Source of the DNA: an uncultured Paracoccaceae bacterium | GTDB taxonomy: Bacteria > Pseudomonadota > Alphaproteobacteria > Rhodobacterales > Rhodobacteraceae | NCBI GenBank assembly: GCA_947500055.1 | Contig: CANMQO010000005.1 | Location: 124,001 to 188,000, forward strand | DNA length: 64,000 bases | Direction: 5' to 3' | In this document: piece after piece, positions 18,077 to 24,777 of the stretch | Position numbering within the stretch: the stretch's first letter is position 1 | How the letters are laid out: the number at the start of each line of letters is the position of its first letter | Position numbers and translations under genes: made by a program | Notes under the pieces: model-generated | Databases searched by the model: none | The model's input: the letters and a program-made list of their open reading frames with translations, nothing else | Told to the model about the DNA's origin: nothing

Positions 18077-19641
18077 CATCGCGCCCAATCAAGACCAAAC
18101 TTGTCGAGATATTTGCGCAGCCGATCTGCATCATTGCGGCTGGCCCTAGCCGCGCGGGAGGCGGCGAATAATGTGCGCCCCGCAGCACTCAGGCTCGCGC
18201 TTTTCTGACAGATTCGGATCACGGCGGCCAATTGCACCCGGTCAAAGATGTCGATGTCGTCCGCCGCCGAACCCAAATGCGTCTGCAATAGCTGCAGATC
18301 CGGGTCGCGCGTCGCATCGCGCCATGTCTTGCGCAGGGTGGCAATCTCTTCCTCCACCATTGCCAATGTGATCCGCCCCCGCGGGGCCAAGGTACACATG
18401 CGTTGCACCGATGCGGATAGATCGCGGAAGTTACCCGGCCAGTCCGTGCCCGGATCGGTTGCAAAACGTTGGTAGCGGGTGAAGGCGTCAGCATTGAAGC
18501 TGAGCCTTTGCCCCAGCAGTTTTTCCACCCGCGTCAGCTCATAGGCAATATTCGGGTCGATATCCTCCGGTCGTTCGCGTAACGCGGGCAGATGGAAGGT
18601 CCACAGGTTCAGGCGCGCGAACAGATCAGCCCGGAACCGGCCGCTCGCCACCAAAGCGGCCAGATCACGACCTGCACCTGCAATCAGGTGGAACCGGCTG
18701 GTGACTTCGTAATCCGACCCAAGCGGCAGGTATTTCCCAGTTTCAACCGCATGCAGGATCATTGCCTGTTCATCGAGACCCAATTCGTCAATCTCATCGA
18801 GAAACAGCACCCCGCCATCCGCCTCTTGCAGCAAGCCCCGCCTGTCCGCACCGGCACCGGGGATCGCCTGCCTGCGATGCCCAAACAGGGTCGACATGGC
18901 GCGTTCACCCTTCAGCGTCGAACAATTGACATGGACCAAGCGGCCCTTGATCCGGCGGCGTTGCAGCTTCAGTTCATACAACCGGGCGGCAAGGTCCGAC
19001 TTCCCCGTTCCGGTCGGCCCCATCAACAACAGCGGCGCATCGGAGTTAGAGGTCACAACCTCCATCCGGTCAATCATTGCGTTGAATGCAGCGTTCTTCG
19101 TGTCAATCCCGCCTTTCAGCAGGGTGTTGTATTCCTTGGCGACCAGATCAAACCGCTGTTGCAGCGCGTTGTAGCGCGACAGATCCAGATCAACGATCTG
19201 CAACGTGCCGGGGCCGGTATCATCGCCGCGCGGTGGGCCAGTCTGAACCAGCTTGGCCGGGATATGCCGGGCCTCTGTCAGCAGGAACCAGCAGATTTGG
19301 GCGACATGCGTGCCGGTGGTCAGATGGACGTGATATTCCTCCCGCTCATCATCAAAACCATAGTCACGGGCGAAATCGAACATCGCGCCGTACATCTCCT
19401 CAAAATCCCACGGATCACGGGTATTGACCTCATGCAGCAGAACCTCGGTTTCGGGGTGCGCGCGTGCAACCTCGCCCTGGATTTTCGTGGCAAGCCCGGT
19501 CCAGCGGCGATCATGCAGCAATTCCAGCCGGGCGATGGGAAAACCGGGGTGATCATTGATCTGCACCGAAGGACGCCAGCGGCGCCTCTTGCCCGCATCA
19601 AGATTCGTGCCGAGAAAGCCGATGACAACATTCGTTTTCAT
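18052..19641 (-). CDS. rtcR: RNA-repair regulator RtcR (CARF + AAA+ domains)
   Basis: 529 residues. The N-terminal CARF domain (about 1-180, with HLTTGTHVAQICWFLL at 106-121) should bind damaged-RNA ligands; in Salmonella RtcR responds to tRNA fragments with cyclic phosphate. The AAA+ domain has Walker A GPTGTGKS (208-215), Walker B VLFLDEIDE (278-286), arginine finger region RFRADLFARLN (335-345) and WPGNFRDL (401-408). A helical DNA-binding C-terminus follows. The sigma54-contact motif GAFTGA is replaced by QAIPGA (258-263). It is divergent from rsr across a 175-bp AT-rich gap; an AGGAT ribosome site precedes the ATG. Confidence 0.92.
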   Translation of the reverse strand: MKTNVVIGFLGTNLDAGKRRRWRPSVQINDHPGFPIARLELLHDRRWTGLATKIQGEVARAHPETEVLLHEVNTRDPWDFEEMYGAMFDFARDYGFDDEREEYHVHLTTGTHVAQICWFLLTEARHIPAKLVQTGPPRGDDTGPGTLQIVDLDLSRYNALQQRFDLVAKEYNTLLKGGIDTKNAAFNAMIDRMEVVTSNSDAPLLLMGPTGTGKSDLAARLYELKLQRRRIKGRLVHVNCSTLKGERAMSTLFGHRRQAIPGAGADRRGLLQEADGGVLFLDEIDELGLDEQAMILHAVETGKYLPLGSDYEVTSRFHLIAGAGRDLAALVASGRFRADLFARLNLWTFHLPALRERPEDIDPNIAYELTRVEKLLGQRLSFNADAFTRYQRFATDPGTDWPGNFRDLSASVQRMCTLAPRGRITLAMVEEEIATLRKTWRDATRDPDLQLLQTHLGSAADDIDIFDRVQLAAVIRICQKSASLSAAGRTLFAASRAARASRNDADRLRKYLDKFGLDWARCQADAVSG

Positions 19642-19686
19642 TATGCTATCCTATCATATAAGTTACGATAAAAGTAAATCGTAAAA

Positions 19687-19715
19687 TTGACTATATCTAT
19701 CGCTTTGCAAAAAAT
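19687..19715 (+). promoter_or_regulatory. Candidate sigma70-type promoter of the rsr-rtcB operon
   Basis: The rtcR-rsr gap is far more AT-rich than its surroundings. TTGACT, a 17-base spacer and AAAAAT resemble -35/-10 boxes. I find no TGGCAC-N5-TTGC sigma54 element in the 175-bp gap on the + strand. This fits the missing GAFTGA of RtcR but is a visual call only. Confidence 0.4.
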
Positions 19716-19816
19716 ACTCAAATAAAAACAGTAACTTAAAGCGAAAACGTTTTTTCTTCGTCCGCTCCTCAAAATCAGCGAAAACAGCATCACCGAAAGA
19801 GAGAAGGACAAAGACA

Positions 19817-21373
19817 ATGGCAAACAAATCCGTGTTTGCATCGATGAAAGGCCGGTTGCTTCCGGCGGCTTCTGCCAAGAACCTGGCGGGGGCACCGGCC
19901 TACACATATTCCGATGCGCATGCCTTGGCGCAGCTGGCGATGACTGGCACGTTTGGGCAGACATTCTATCAGGACCCGATGCAGGAACTGTCCCGCACCT
20001 TGGAACTGGCCGGTAAAGTTGATCCATCCTTTCTTGCAAAGGCGGCGATCTACACCCGGCAAGAGGGGCATATGAAAGATATGCCCGCCCTTTTGCTGGC
20101 GGTTCTGTCGGCCCGTGACCCGATCCTTTTCCAGCGCGTCTTTGGGCGGGTTGTGGATAACGGCAAGATGCTGCGGACTTTCGTGCAGATCATGCGATCT
20201 GGGCAAACCGGGCGGAAATCGCTTGGCTCCGCGCCAAAGCGGCTGGTGGCCAATTGGTTGAATGAAGCGTCCGACCGGACGATCCTGCAGGCCAATGTGG
20301 GGAACGATCCGTCGCTGGCGGATGTGATCAAGATGGTCCACCCGAAGCCTTCCTCGAAGGCGCGAGACGCGCTGTTTGCGTGGATCATCGGGAAGCCATG
20401 TGACGTCGCATTGCTGCCGGATGATGTGCAGGACTTCCTGCGGTTCAAGAAAACGGGCCGCGGCCGCGTGCCAAACGTTCCGTTCCAGATGCTGACGCAG
20501 CTTGAATTGTCTACGAAACAGTGGGCAAAGATTGCTGAGAACGCATCCTGGCAGATGACCCGTATGAACCTGAACACGTTCCTGCGGCACGGGGTTCTGG
20601 CCCAGCCGAAGATGCGGCGCATGATCGCGGATCGTTTGCGTGATCCGGCGCTGATCGCCAAGGCACGGGTGTTCCCGTATCAGCTGATGACGGCCTACCA
20701 GGCCATGTCTGCGGAGATGCCGGAGGATATCCGGGAGGCGCTGCATGACGCGATGGAGCTTTCGGTGCAAAACGTACCAAAGCTGCGCGGTCAGGTGGTT
20801 GTTGCCCCGGATGTGTCCGGGTCCATGTCCGGCGCTGTGACCGGCTACCGCAAGGGGGCCACAACAGCGACACGGTTCGTGGATGTGGCTGGTCTGGTGT
20901 CTGCGGCTGTGCTGCGGCGCAACCCATCCGCAACGGTGCTGCCGTTCGAGGTGAAGGTGCGTGATGTGCGGCTGGAACCACGCGACACGATCCTGACAAA
21001 CGCGGCGCGTTTGGCGGATCAGTGGGGCGGCGGGACCAACTGCGCGGCACCGCTGGAATGGTTGCTGGCCAAGGGGCGTGCCCCGGATCTGGTGATCATC
21101 GTCTCGGACAACCAGTCCTGGGCGCATAACCAGTACGGCAATGCCGGGACGGTGATGGTGCAAATGTGGGAGAAGCTGAAAAAGCGGAACCCGAAGGCCA
21201 AACTGGTCTGCATCGATATCGCCCCATACGGGACGACCCAGGCGAAAGAGCGTGCCGATGTGCTGAACATCGGCGGGTTCTCGGACAGTGTCTTTGACCA
21301 GATCGCCGCTTTCGCGAGCGGGGAGATGGGCCCGGACCACTGGGTTGGCCAGATCGAGGCCGTGGATGTATAA
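19817..21373 (+). CDS. rsr: Ro60-like RNA-binding protein (TROVE + vWA domains)
   Basis: 518 residues, the size of bacterial Ro (Rsr). The first about 320 residues form the HEAT-like TROVE ring (e.g. LARTLELAG-like repeats, FLAKAAIYTRQEGHMKDMPA), and the C-terminal vWA domain carries the MIDAS motif DVSGS (332-336) with GGGTNCAAPLEW. Ro rings bind Y RNAs on the outside and misfolded RNA ends in the cavity, and work with exoribonucleases. An AGAAGG ribosome site precedes the ATG. Directly downstream is the array of candidate Y RNAs, its expected partners. Confidence 0.92.
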   Translation: MANKSVFASMKGRLLPAASAKNLAGAPAYTYSDAHALAQLAMTGTFGQTFYQDPMQELSRTLELAGKVDPSFLAKAAIYTRQEGHMKDMPALLLAVLSARDPILFQRVFGRVVDNGKMLRTFVQIMRSGQTGRKSLGSAPKRLVANWLNEASDRTILQANVGNDPSLADVIKMVHPKPSSKARDALFAWIIGKPCDVALLPDDVQDFLRFKKTGRGRVPNVPFQMLTQLELSTKQWAKIAENASWQMTRMNLNTFLRHGVLAQPKMRRMIADRLRDPALIAKARVFPYQLMTAYQAMSAEMPEDIREALHDAMELSVQNVPKLRGQVVVAPDVSGSMSGAVTGYRKGATTATRFVDVAGLVSAAVLRRNPSATVLPFEVKVRDVRLEPRDTILTNAARLADQWGGGTNCAAPLEWLLAKGRAPDLVIIVSDNQSWAHNQYGNAGTVMVQMWEKLKKRNPKAKLVCIDIAPYGTTQAKERADVLNIGGFSDSVFDQIAAFASGEMGPDHWVGQIEAVDV

Positions 21374-21377
21374 GAAC

Positions 21378-21401
21378 GGGTCAGGCGAGTGCGCCTGACC
21401 C
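21378..21401 (+). other. Hairpin at the end of rsr
   Basis: A perfect 10-bp stem GGGTCAGGCG / CGCCTGACCC with loop AGTG lies 4 bp after the rsr stop. There is no T-run, so it is more likely a stabilising or processing hairpin, or a partial terminator, between rsr mRNA and the RNA array. Confidence 0.6.
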
Positions 21402-21510
21402 AACCAAAGGAAAAGAAACTCTCGGAAATGCGTGGGTCACGTCACGCCTTGGCGAAGCGGCCTTGTCGTCCAAATGATAGTAGGGCGCCGATTGAAAAGA
21501 AAGGAATAAA

Positions 21511-21606
21511 CCCGGCGAATGCCGATGGAACTACATAAGGAACGTGATGGCGGTTTTGTTTGCAGAATACGCGCATGTTGATGTTTCACATACACTTGTC
21601 GCCGGG
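21511..21606 (+). ncRNA. Y RNA-like unit A
   Basis: 96 nt. The ends pair as CCCGGCGA / TCGCCGGG. Inside the stem are the array consensus elements AATGCCGATGGAACTACAT (5' arm) and GTTTCA followed by CTTGTC (3' arm). The loop shows no tRNA-like arms. Closed Ro-binding stem plus position behind rsr suggest a Y RNA. Confidence 0.72.
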
Positions 21607-21622
21607 ACCGACAGACAAACAC

Positions 21623-21761
21623 CTTGGCAAATGCCGATGGAACTACATGCACGGATGATGTCGCGGGTTCGAGCCCCGCCATCGCAGCCGGGATCACCGG
21701 AGCGATGTAGCTCAGTTGGCAGAGCACCTCCCCAACGTTTCATCAAACCCTTGTTGCCAAG
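21623..21761 (+). ncRNA. Y RNA-like unit B with permuted tRNA-like core
   Basis: 139 nt. Outer stem CTTGGCAA / TTGCCAAG; consensus 5' arm AATGCCGATGGAACTACAT and 3' arm CGTTTCA...CCCTTG. Between them comes a T arm (GCGGG-TTCGAGC-CCCGC, 21663-21679), a six-bp acceptor CATCGC / GCGATG closed by a CCGG-GATCA-CCGG linker, then TA and a D arm (GCTC-AGTTGGCA-GAGC, 21710-21725). This is a tRNA elbow in 3'-half/5'-half order, as in YrlA-type bacterial Y RNAs. Confidence 0.82.
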
Positions 21762-21772
21762 ACCCGAAATCA

Positions 21773-21916
21773 CTGGCGAATGCCAAAGGAACTACATCGC
21801 TCCAAAGCGGGATCACCCGAGGGTTCAACTCCCCTCTTGCGACACGCCCAGACGGAAAACCATTTCTGCGGAAATGGGGGCGGGGCCCCGAAACGTTTCT
21901 TTCCCCTTGTCGCCAG
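21773..21916 (+). ncRNA. Y RNA-like unit C, degenerate tRNA-like core
   Basis: 144 nt. Outer stem CTGGCGA / TCGCCAG; 5' arm AATGCCAAAGGAACTACAT and 3' arm CGTTTC...CCCTTG. A T-arm-like hairpin GAGGG-TTCAACTC-CCCTC (21819-21836) is present, but in place of the D arm stands a hairpin CCATTTC-TGCG-GAAATGG. It may be a decayed or specialised member. Confidence 0.68.
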
Positions 21917-21927
21917 ACCTGAAATTT

Positions 21928-22063
21928 CCGGCAAATGCTGGTGGAACTACATTCATGGATTGGTCGCGGGTTCGAGCCCCGCCACCGCAGCCGGCACAAC
22001 CGGAGCGGTGTAGCTCAGTTGGTAGAGCAGTTCCCCTTCGTTTCACCCATCCCTTGTTGCCGG
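21928..22063 (+). ncRNA. Y RNA-like unit D with permuted tRNA-like core
   Basis: 136 nt. Outer stem CCGGCAA / TTGCCGG; arms AATGCTGGTGGAACTACAT and CGTTTCACCCATCCCTTG. T arm GCGGG-TTCGAGC-CCCGC (21966-21982), acceptor CACCGC / GCGGTG closed by a CCGG...CCGG linker, then TA and D arm GCTC-AGTTGGTA-GAGC (22013-22028). It is nearly the same design as unit B, with compensating changes in the acceptor pairs. Confidence 0.82.
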
Positions 22064-22075
22064 ACCCGAAACAGA

Positions 22076-22206
22076 CCTGGCGAATGCCTTGGTGGAACTA
22101 CACTACGAATGTCGAGGTCGTGGGTTCGAATCCCACTCCCGTTACCATGACGGGATAGCTCAGATGGATAGAGCGCGTAACGTTTCGCCAGATACTTGTC
22201 GCCGGG
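22076..22206 (+). ncRNA. Y RNA-like unit E with permuted tRNA-like core
   Basis: 131 nt. Outer stem CCTGGCGA / TCGCCGGG (one G-T pair); arms AATGCCTTGGTGGAACTACA and CGTTTCGCCAGATACTTG. T arm GTGGG-TTCGAAT-CCCAC (22120-22136), acceptor TCCCGT / ACGGGA closed by the seven-base loop TACCATG, then TA and D arm GCTC-AGATGGATA-GAGC (22158-22174). The acceptor and T stem differ from units B and D but keep pairing. Confidence 0.82.
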
Positions 22207-22292
22207 GCATCATGATCACCCCCTTGCGGGACCGAAATGCGCGATGCTAAAACCGCGTCGCCCACCAAGGCCCCGTTTGGGATCAAAACGGC
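22207..22292 (+). other. Spacer between unit E and the first tRNA
   Basis: 86 bp without a recognisable gene. It holds CCCTTGCGGGACCGAAA, which resembles the 3' arm plus spacer of a Y RNA unit but lacks a matching 5' arm, so it may be a remnant. Just before the tRNA, GGCCCCGTTT / AAAACGGCC can form an imperfect hairpin. Confidence 0.4.
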
Positions 22293-22369
22293 CAGGGATT
22301 AGCTCAGTCTGGTAGAGTGCTGCATTCGGATTGCAGAGGCCGGAGGTTCGAATCCTCTATCCCTGACCA
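22293..22369 (+). tRNA. Atypical tRNA, anticodon CGG (Pro)
   Basis: A complete 77-nt cloverleaf including encoded CCA. Acceptor CAGGGAT / ATCCCTG, D stem GCTC / GAGT, anticodon stem CTGCA / TGCAG with loop TTCGGAT (anticodon CGG at 22327-22329), T arm GGAGG-TTCGAAT-CCTCT and A73. The anticodon reads CCG proline codons and C1-G72 fits proline. However, position 37 is A, whereas proline tRNAs normally have G37, and the D arm is of the generic GCTC type. It may be a decoy or sensor tRNA rather than a housekeeping one. Confidence 0.85.
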
Positions 22370-22377
22370 CCCAAACC

Positions 22378-22439
22378 GGAGGAATGCCTGTGGGACTACA
22401 TCTTGAAAATGTCAGCGTCTCACTGAACCTTTGTCCTCC
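22378..22439 (+). ncRNA. Y RNA-like unit F (short form)
   Basis: 62 nt. Outer stem GGAGGA / TCCTCC; arms AATGCCTGTGGGACTACAT and CGTCTCACTGAACCTTTG keep the array consensus. The loop is very short and has no tRNA-like core, so this is a minimal Ro-binding stem. It lies between the two tRNA genes. Confidence 0.68.
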
Positions 22440-22444
22440 ACCAT

Positions 22445-22520
22445 TGGAAGGTAGCTCAGTTGGTAGAGCAACGGTTTTTGGTACCGTGGGTCGCAGGTTC
22501 GAGCCCTGCCTTTCCAACCA
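22445..22520 (+). tRNA. Atypical tRNA, anticodon TTG (Gln)
   Basis: A complete 76-nt cloverleaf with encoded CCA. Acceptor TGGAAGG / CTTTCCA (one G-T pair), D arm GCTC-AGTTGGTA-GAGC, anticodon stem ACGGT / ACCGT with loop TTTTGGT (anticodon TTG), T arm GCAGG-TTCGAGC-CCTGC. U1-A72 and the anticodon arm are glutamine-like, but the discriminator is A rather than the usual G73 of glutamine tRNAs, and the elbow matches the generic tRNA-like cores of the neighbouring Y RNAs. It may be charged poorly or serve as a damage target. Confidence 0.87.
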
Positions 22521-22540
22521 AGTGAATTTGAGCGTGGCGC

Positions 22541-22633
22541 GCGGAGGGAATGTTCCGCCCGGCATCGCCGGGCAGCGCCCGGACCTCCCCCATGGGGAGG
22601 GCGCTTCGCACCCACCCCGAGGTCCGGGCACTG
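22541..22633. repeat. Palindromic interspersed repeat in the RNA array
   Basis: An inverted repeat GCCCGGACCTC (22577-22587) / GAGGTCCGGGC (22619-22629) encloses further hairpins (CCCGGCATCGCCGGG, CCTCCCCCATGGGGAGG). 22555-22605 matches, in inverted orientation, 49198-49248 at 44 of 51 positions by hand alignment. It interrupts the array between tRNA-Gln and unit G and looks like a small non-coding mobile repeat. Confidence 0.75.
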
Positions 22634-22667
22634 CCCTCATCACCTCGCACAAATGAAAGGAAACACA

Positions 22668-22744
22668 TCCGGGGGAATGCCCGTGGGATTACATCGCAGA
22701 AAACGGTCGCCGAAAGGCGTCTCACGCTTCCCTTGTCCCCCGGA
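22668..22744 (+). ncRNA. Y RNA-like unit G
   Basis: 77 nt. A long outer stem TCCGGGGGA / TCCCCCGGA; arms AATGCCCGTGGGATTACAT and CGTCTCACGCTTCCCTTG. The loop holds a CGCC-GAAA-GGCG tetraloop hairpin and no tRNA-like arms. Confidence 0.75.
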
Positions 22745-22745
22745 C

Positions 22746-22890
22746 CCAAGACATGGAAATGAATGTCAGGATTACAGGTAGACGCGAGGCCTTTTAGGGT
22801 CTGGGCCACAAGGCCCGTGCTGGTTCAACCCCAGCCCGGAGCAATCCGGTGGCGGAAAATCATCCTGCAAATGCCTTGTTCCGGTCTTGG
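22746..22890 (+). ncRNA. Y RNA-like unit H, partial tRNA-like core
   Basis: 145 nt, starting one base after unit G. Outer stem CCAAGAC / GTCTTGG plus GGAA / TTCC; 5' arm AATGAATGTCAGGATTACAG, 3' arm ...GCCTTG. It contains a T arm GCTGG-TTCAACC-CCAGC followed by a CCGGA...TCCGG hairpin, as in the capped acceptors of units B and D. The D arm is not clear. It is the last RNA before the protein genes. Confidence 0.65.
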
Positions 22891-22912
22891 TTTGATTTGA
22901 GAGTGAACGGAT

Positions 22913-23353
22913 ATGAATAATGAGGTCATCATACTGAAGTGCAGCGCTTGTGACGCTGATCTGACCAAAACACTGACGCCGATTACAAGTTCGGACGCTA
23001 TGGAGAATTTGTGTACCTTCGCTGAAGGTGAAGCCGTCACGCCGCGCGGGTATGTTCTGCTGCTCGACAAGGATGCGATTGTGAAGCAGGGAAAAATGCA
23101 CCGTGCGACCATTCCGGCAAATATGGCATGGGTTCACCTCGACGATCTGGCGGAAGCTGTTGGTTTGACGCCAATCACAAAACGGTTGGCGGGATGCTGC
23201 GATATCTCCGGCATTGATGGACCCAATCGGATTTGCGCATGCGGCGCCCATGTCGGCACGCAGTTCTCGGACTGCTATGAGTACCACACGTTCCAACCTG
23301 ATCCGAAAACGACAAGATGGATTGGCGTAAGAAGAAGCGAAAACACCAAATGA
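22913..23353 (+). CDS. Small cysteine-rich protein of unknown function in the RNA-repair operon
   Basis: 146 residues. It has CSACD near the N-terminus (10-14) and GCCDISG...RICACG near residues 102-119, so a CxxC pair and CC / CxC clusters that could hold zinc, as in a split zinc ribbon. No family is recognised. It overlaps rtcB by ATGA, so the two are translationally coupled, which suggests a part in RNA repair or recognition. It begins 23 bp after Y RNA unit H with a weak GAGAG ribosome site. Confidence 0.8.
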   Translation: MNNEVIILKCSACDADLTKTLTPITSSDAMENLCTFAEGEAVTPRGYVLLLDKDAIVKQGKMHRATIPANMAWVHLDDLAEAVGLTPITKRLAGCCDISGIDGPNRICACGAHVGTQFSDCYEYHTFQPDPKTTRWIGVRRSENTK

Positions 23354-24762
23354 CAAAAGTAGACATCACAGGCGAGACCCTCAAGGAATGGGGCCACATC
23401 CCCGGCAAGGAATTCGGGCGCGCATTGGAGATTGCGCGGGCGGCTGCTGCGGCAGGTTATGAACTGGACCAGATCAAGGCAAAACTGGACAGGATGAAGC
23501 CGCCGCCACCACCGCCCACACTGCCTTTGCAGAAGGCGGGCGATGTGCCGTTTCATTTCAATATCGAAGCTTCCGATGACCCTGATGAGGTCCAGAACCT
23601 CGCCCAGGTGCGCGAAACGATGACCGCCGTCATCCGCACGCCAACGGTTCAGGCCGCTGCCGTGATGCCGGATGCCTGCCCGGCGGGGCCCGTTGGGACG
23701 ATCCCGGTGGGCGGCGTTGTTGCGGCGAAAAACGCGATCCATCCGGGCATGCACTCGGCCGATATCTGTTGTTCAGTCATGATGACCGATCTGGGCGAGA
23801 TTGACCCCAAGGCGGTGTTGGATGCGGCCGAAAAAGTCACGCATTTTGGCCCCGGCGGTCGCCCAAATGGCAAGCGCTTTACCATGTCGCAAAAGCTGAT
23901 GGATGAGTTCAGAGAGAATGAATTTCTGAATAATCCCAAAGTTTTGCGCATGGCGGTCGAACATCTGGGCACCCAGGGCGATGGCAACCATTTCCTGTTT
24001 GTGGGCAAGTCCCGCAACACCGGGCGCACGGCAATTGTGACCCACCACGGCTCTCGCGGGCCGGGGGCCGTGCTGTATAAACTGGGGATGGAGGTGGCCG
24101 AAAAATACCGCAAGAAACTGTCACCCGATACGCTCAAGCAGAACGCATGGATTCCGGCGGATACGCAAGACGGTCAGGAATACTGGGCGGCCCTGCAACT
24201 GATCCGCAAATGGACCAAGGCGAACCATAACGCGATCCATCAGGCGACTGTGGAAGGGTCAGGCGCGCAGCCGGGTGACCGGTTCTGGAACGAACATAAC
24301 TTCGTGTTCCGGCGCGGCGATCTGTATTACCACGGCAAGGGGGCAACCCCGGCCTGGGGCGATTACGCACAGGATGCAACCGGCCTGACCCTGATCCCGC
24401 TGAACATGTCAGAACCTGTTTTGGTTGTGCGTGGCAAGGATGCGGATCATGCGCTGGGCTTTTCGCCGCACGGGGCGGGGCGCAACTTTTCGCGCTCCGA
24501 ACACAAGCGCAGAATGGGCGAGATGACGGCGCAGCAGGCGCTTGAGGCCGAGACAAAGGGCCTTGATATCCGGTTCCCTGCGGGCGGGATCGATGCATCG
24601 GAATTGCCGTCGTCTTACAAGAACGCGGCCAATGTAGTGCGGCAGATCGACCAGTTCGGGTTGGCCGAGATCGAGGACTATATCGATCCTTACGGTTGCA
24701 TGATGGCAGGGGACGTGCCGCCATTCTGGATGAATAAGAAGAAAAGGAAGGGGCGGCGTTAG
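23350..24762 (+). CDS. rtcB: RtcB family RNA ligase
   Basis: 470 residues. The ATG at 23350 gives an ATGA overlap with the preceding gene. RtcB joins 2',3'-cyclic-phosphate or 3'-phosphate RNA ends to 5'-OH ends with GTP and Mn2+. Expected ligands are visible: D138 and C141 in DICCS, GDGNHF (H214), HHGSRG (232-237), HN at 316-317, and H374 in SPHGAGR, the likely guanylated histidine region. DICCS differs from the common DIGCG, placing it in a divergent clade. A proline run (51-56) separates an N-terminal helix region from the core. Confidence 0.92.
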   Translation: MTKVDITGETLKEWGHIPGKEFGRALEIARAAAAAGYELDQIKAKLDRMKPPPPPPTLPLQKAGDVPFHFNIEASDDPDEVQNLAQVRETMTAVIRTPTVQAAAVMPDACPAGPVGTIPVGGVVAAKNAIHPGMHSADICCSVMMTDLGEIDPKAVLDAAEKVTHFGPGGRPNGKRFTMSQKLMDEFRENEFLNNPKVLRMAVEHLGTQGDGNHFLFVGKSRNTGRTAIVTHHGSRGPGAVLYKLGMEVAEKYRKKLSPDTLKQNAWIPADTQDGQEYWAALQLIRKWTKANHNAIHQATVEGSGAQPGDRFWNEHNFVFRRGDLYYHGKGATPAWGDYAQDATGLTLIPLNMSEPVLVVRGKDADHALGFSPHGAGRNFSRSEHKRRMGEMTAQQALEAETKGLDIRFPAGGIDASELPSSYKNAANVVRQIDQFGLAEIEDYIDPYGCMMAGDVPPFWMNKKKRKGRR

Positions 24763-24777
24763 GTCGCCCCCAAACAT

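Noticed and set aside
18592-19671. A 359-codon plus-strand frame opposite rtcR
   Set aside because: Antisense shadow; the minus strand has full CARF and AAA+ motifs.
19642-19816. Sigma54 promoter in front of rsr
   Set aside because: Expected for RtcR targets, but no TGGCAC...TTGC arrangement with correct spacing was found by eye.
19790-21403. A 537-codon open frame on the minus strand opposite rsr
   Set aside because: It is the antisense shadow of a clear TROVE/vWA gene; its translation is rich in His, Arg and Pro and matches no family.
21421-21475. Possible ninth Y RNA before unit A (GGAAATGCG...GCCTTGTCGTCC)
   Set aside because: It has an AATGC and a CCTTGTC but no GGAACTACAT box, and the ends do not pair well; left as an uncertain remnant.
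21544-22158. A 204-codon frame across the RNA array, and similar frames nearby
   Set aside because: They arise from tRNA-like and Y RNA sequence repeated in one frame (repeats such as GSSPATAA); RNA structure explains the DNA better.
21511-22890. CRISPR array
   Set aside because: The repeated segments are imperfect, unevenly spaced and arranged as paired stems around tRNA-like cores, not as identical direct repeats with unique spacers; no cas genes are near.
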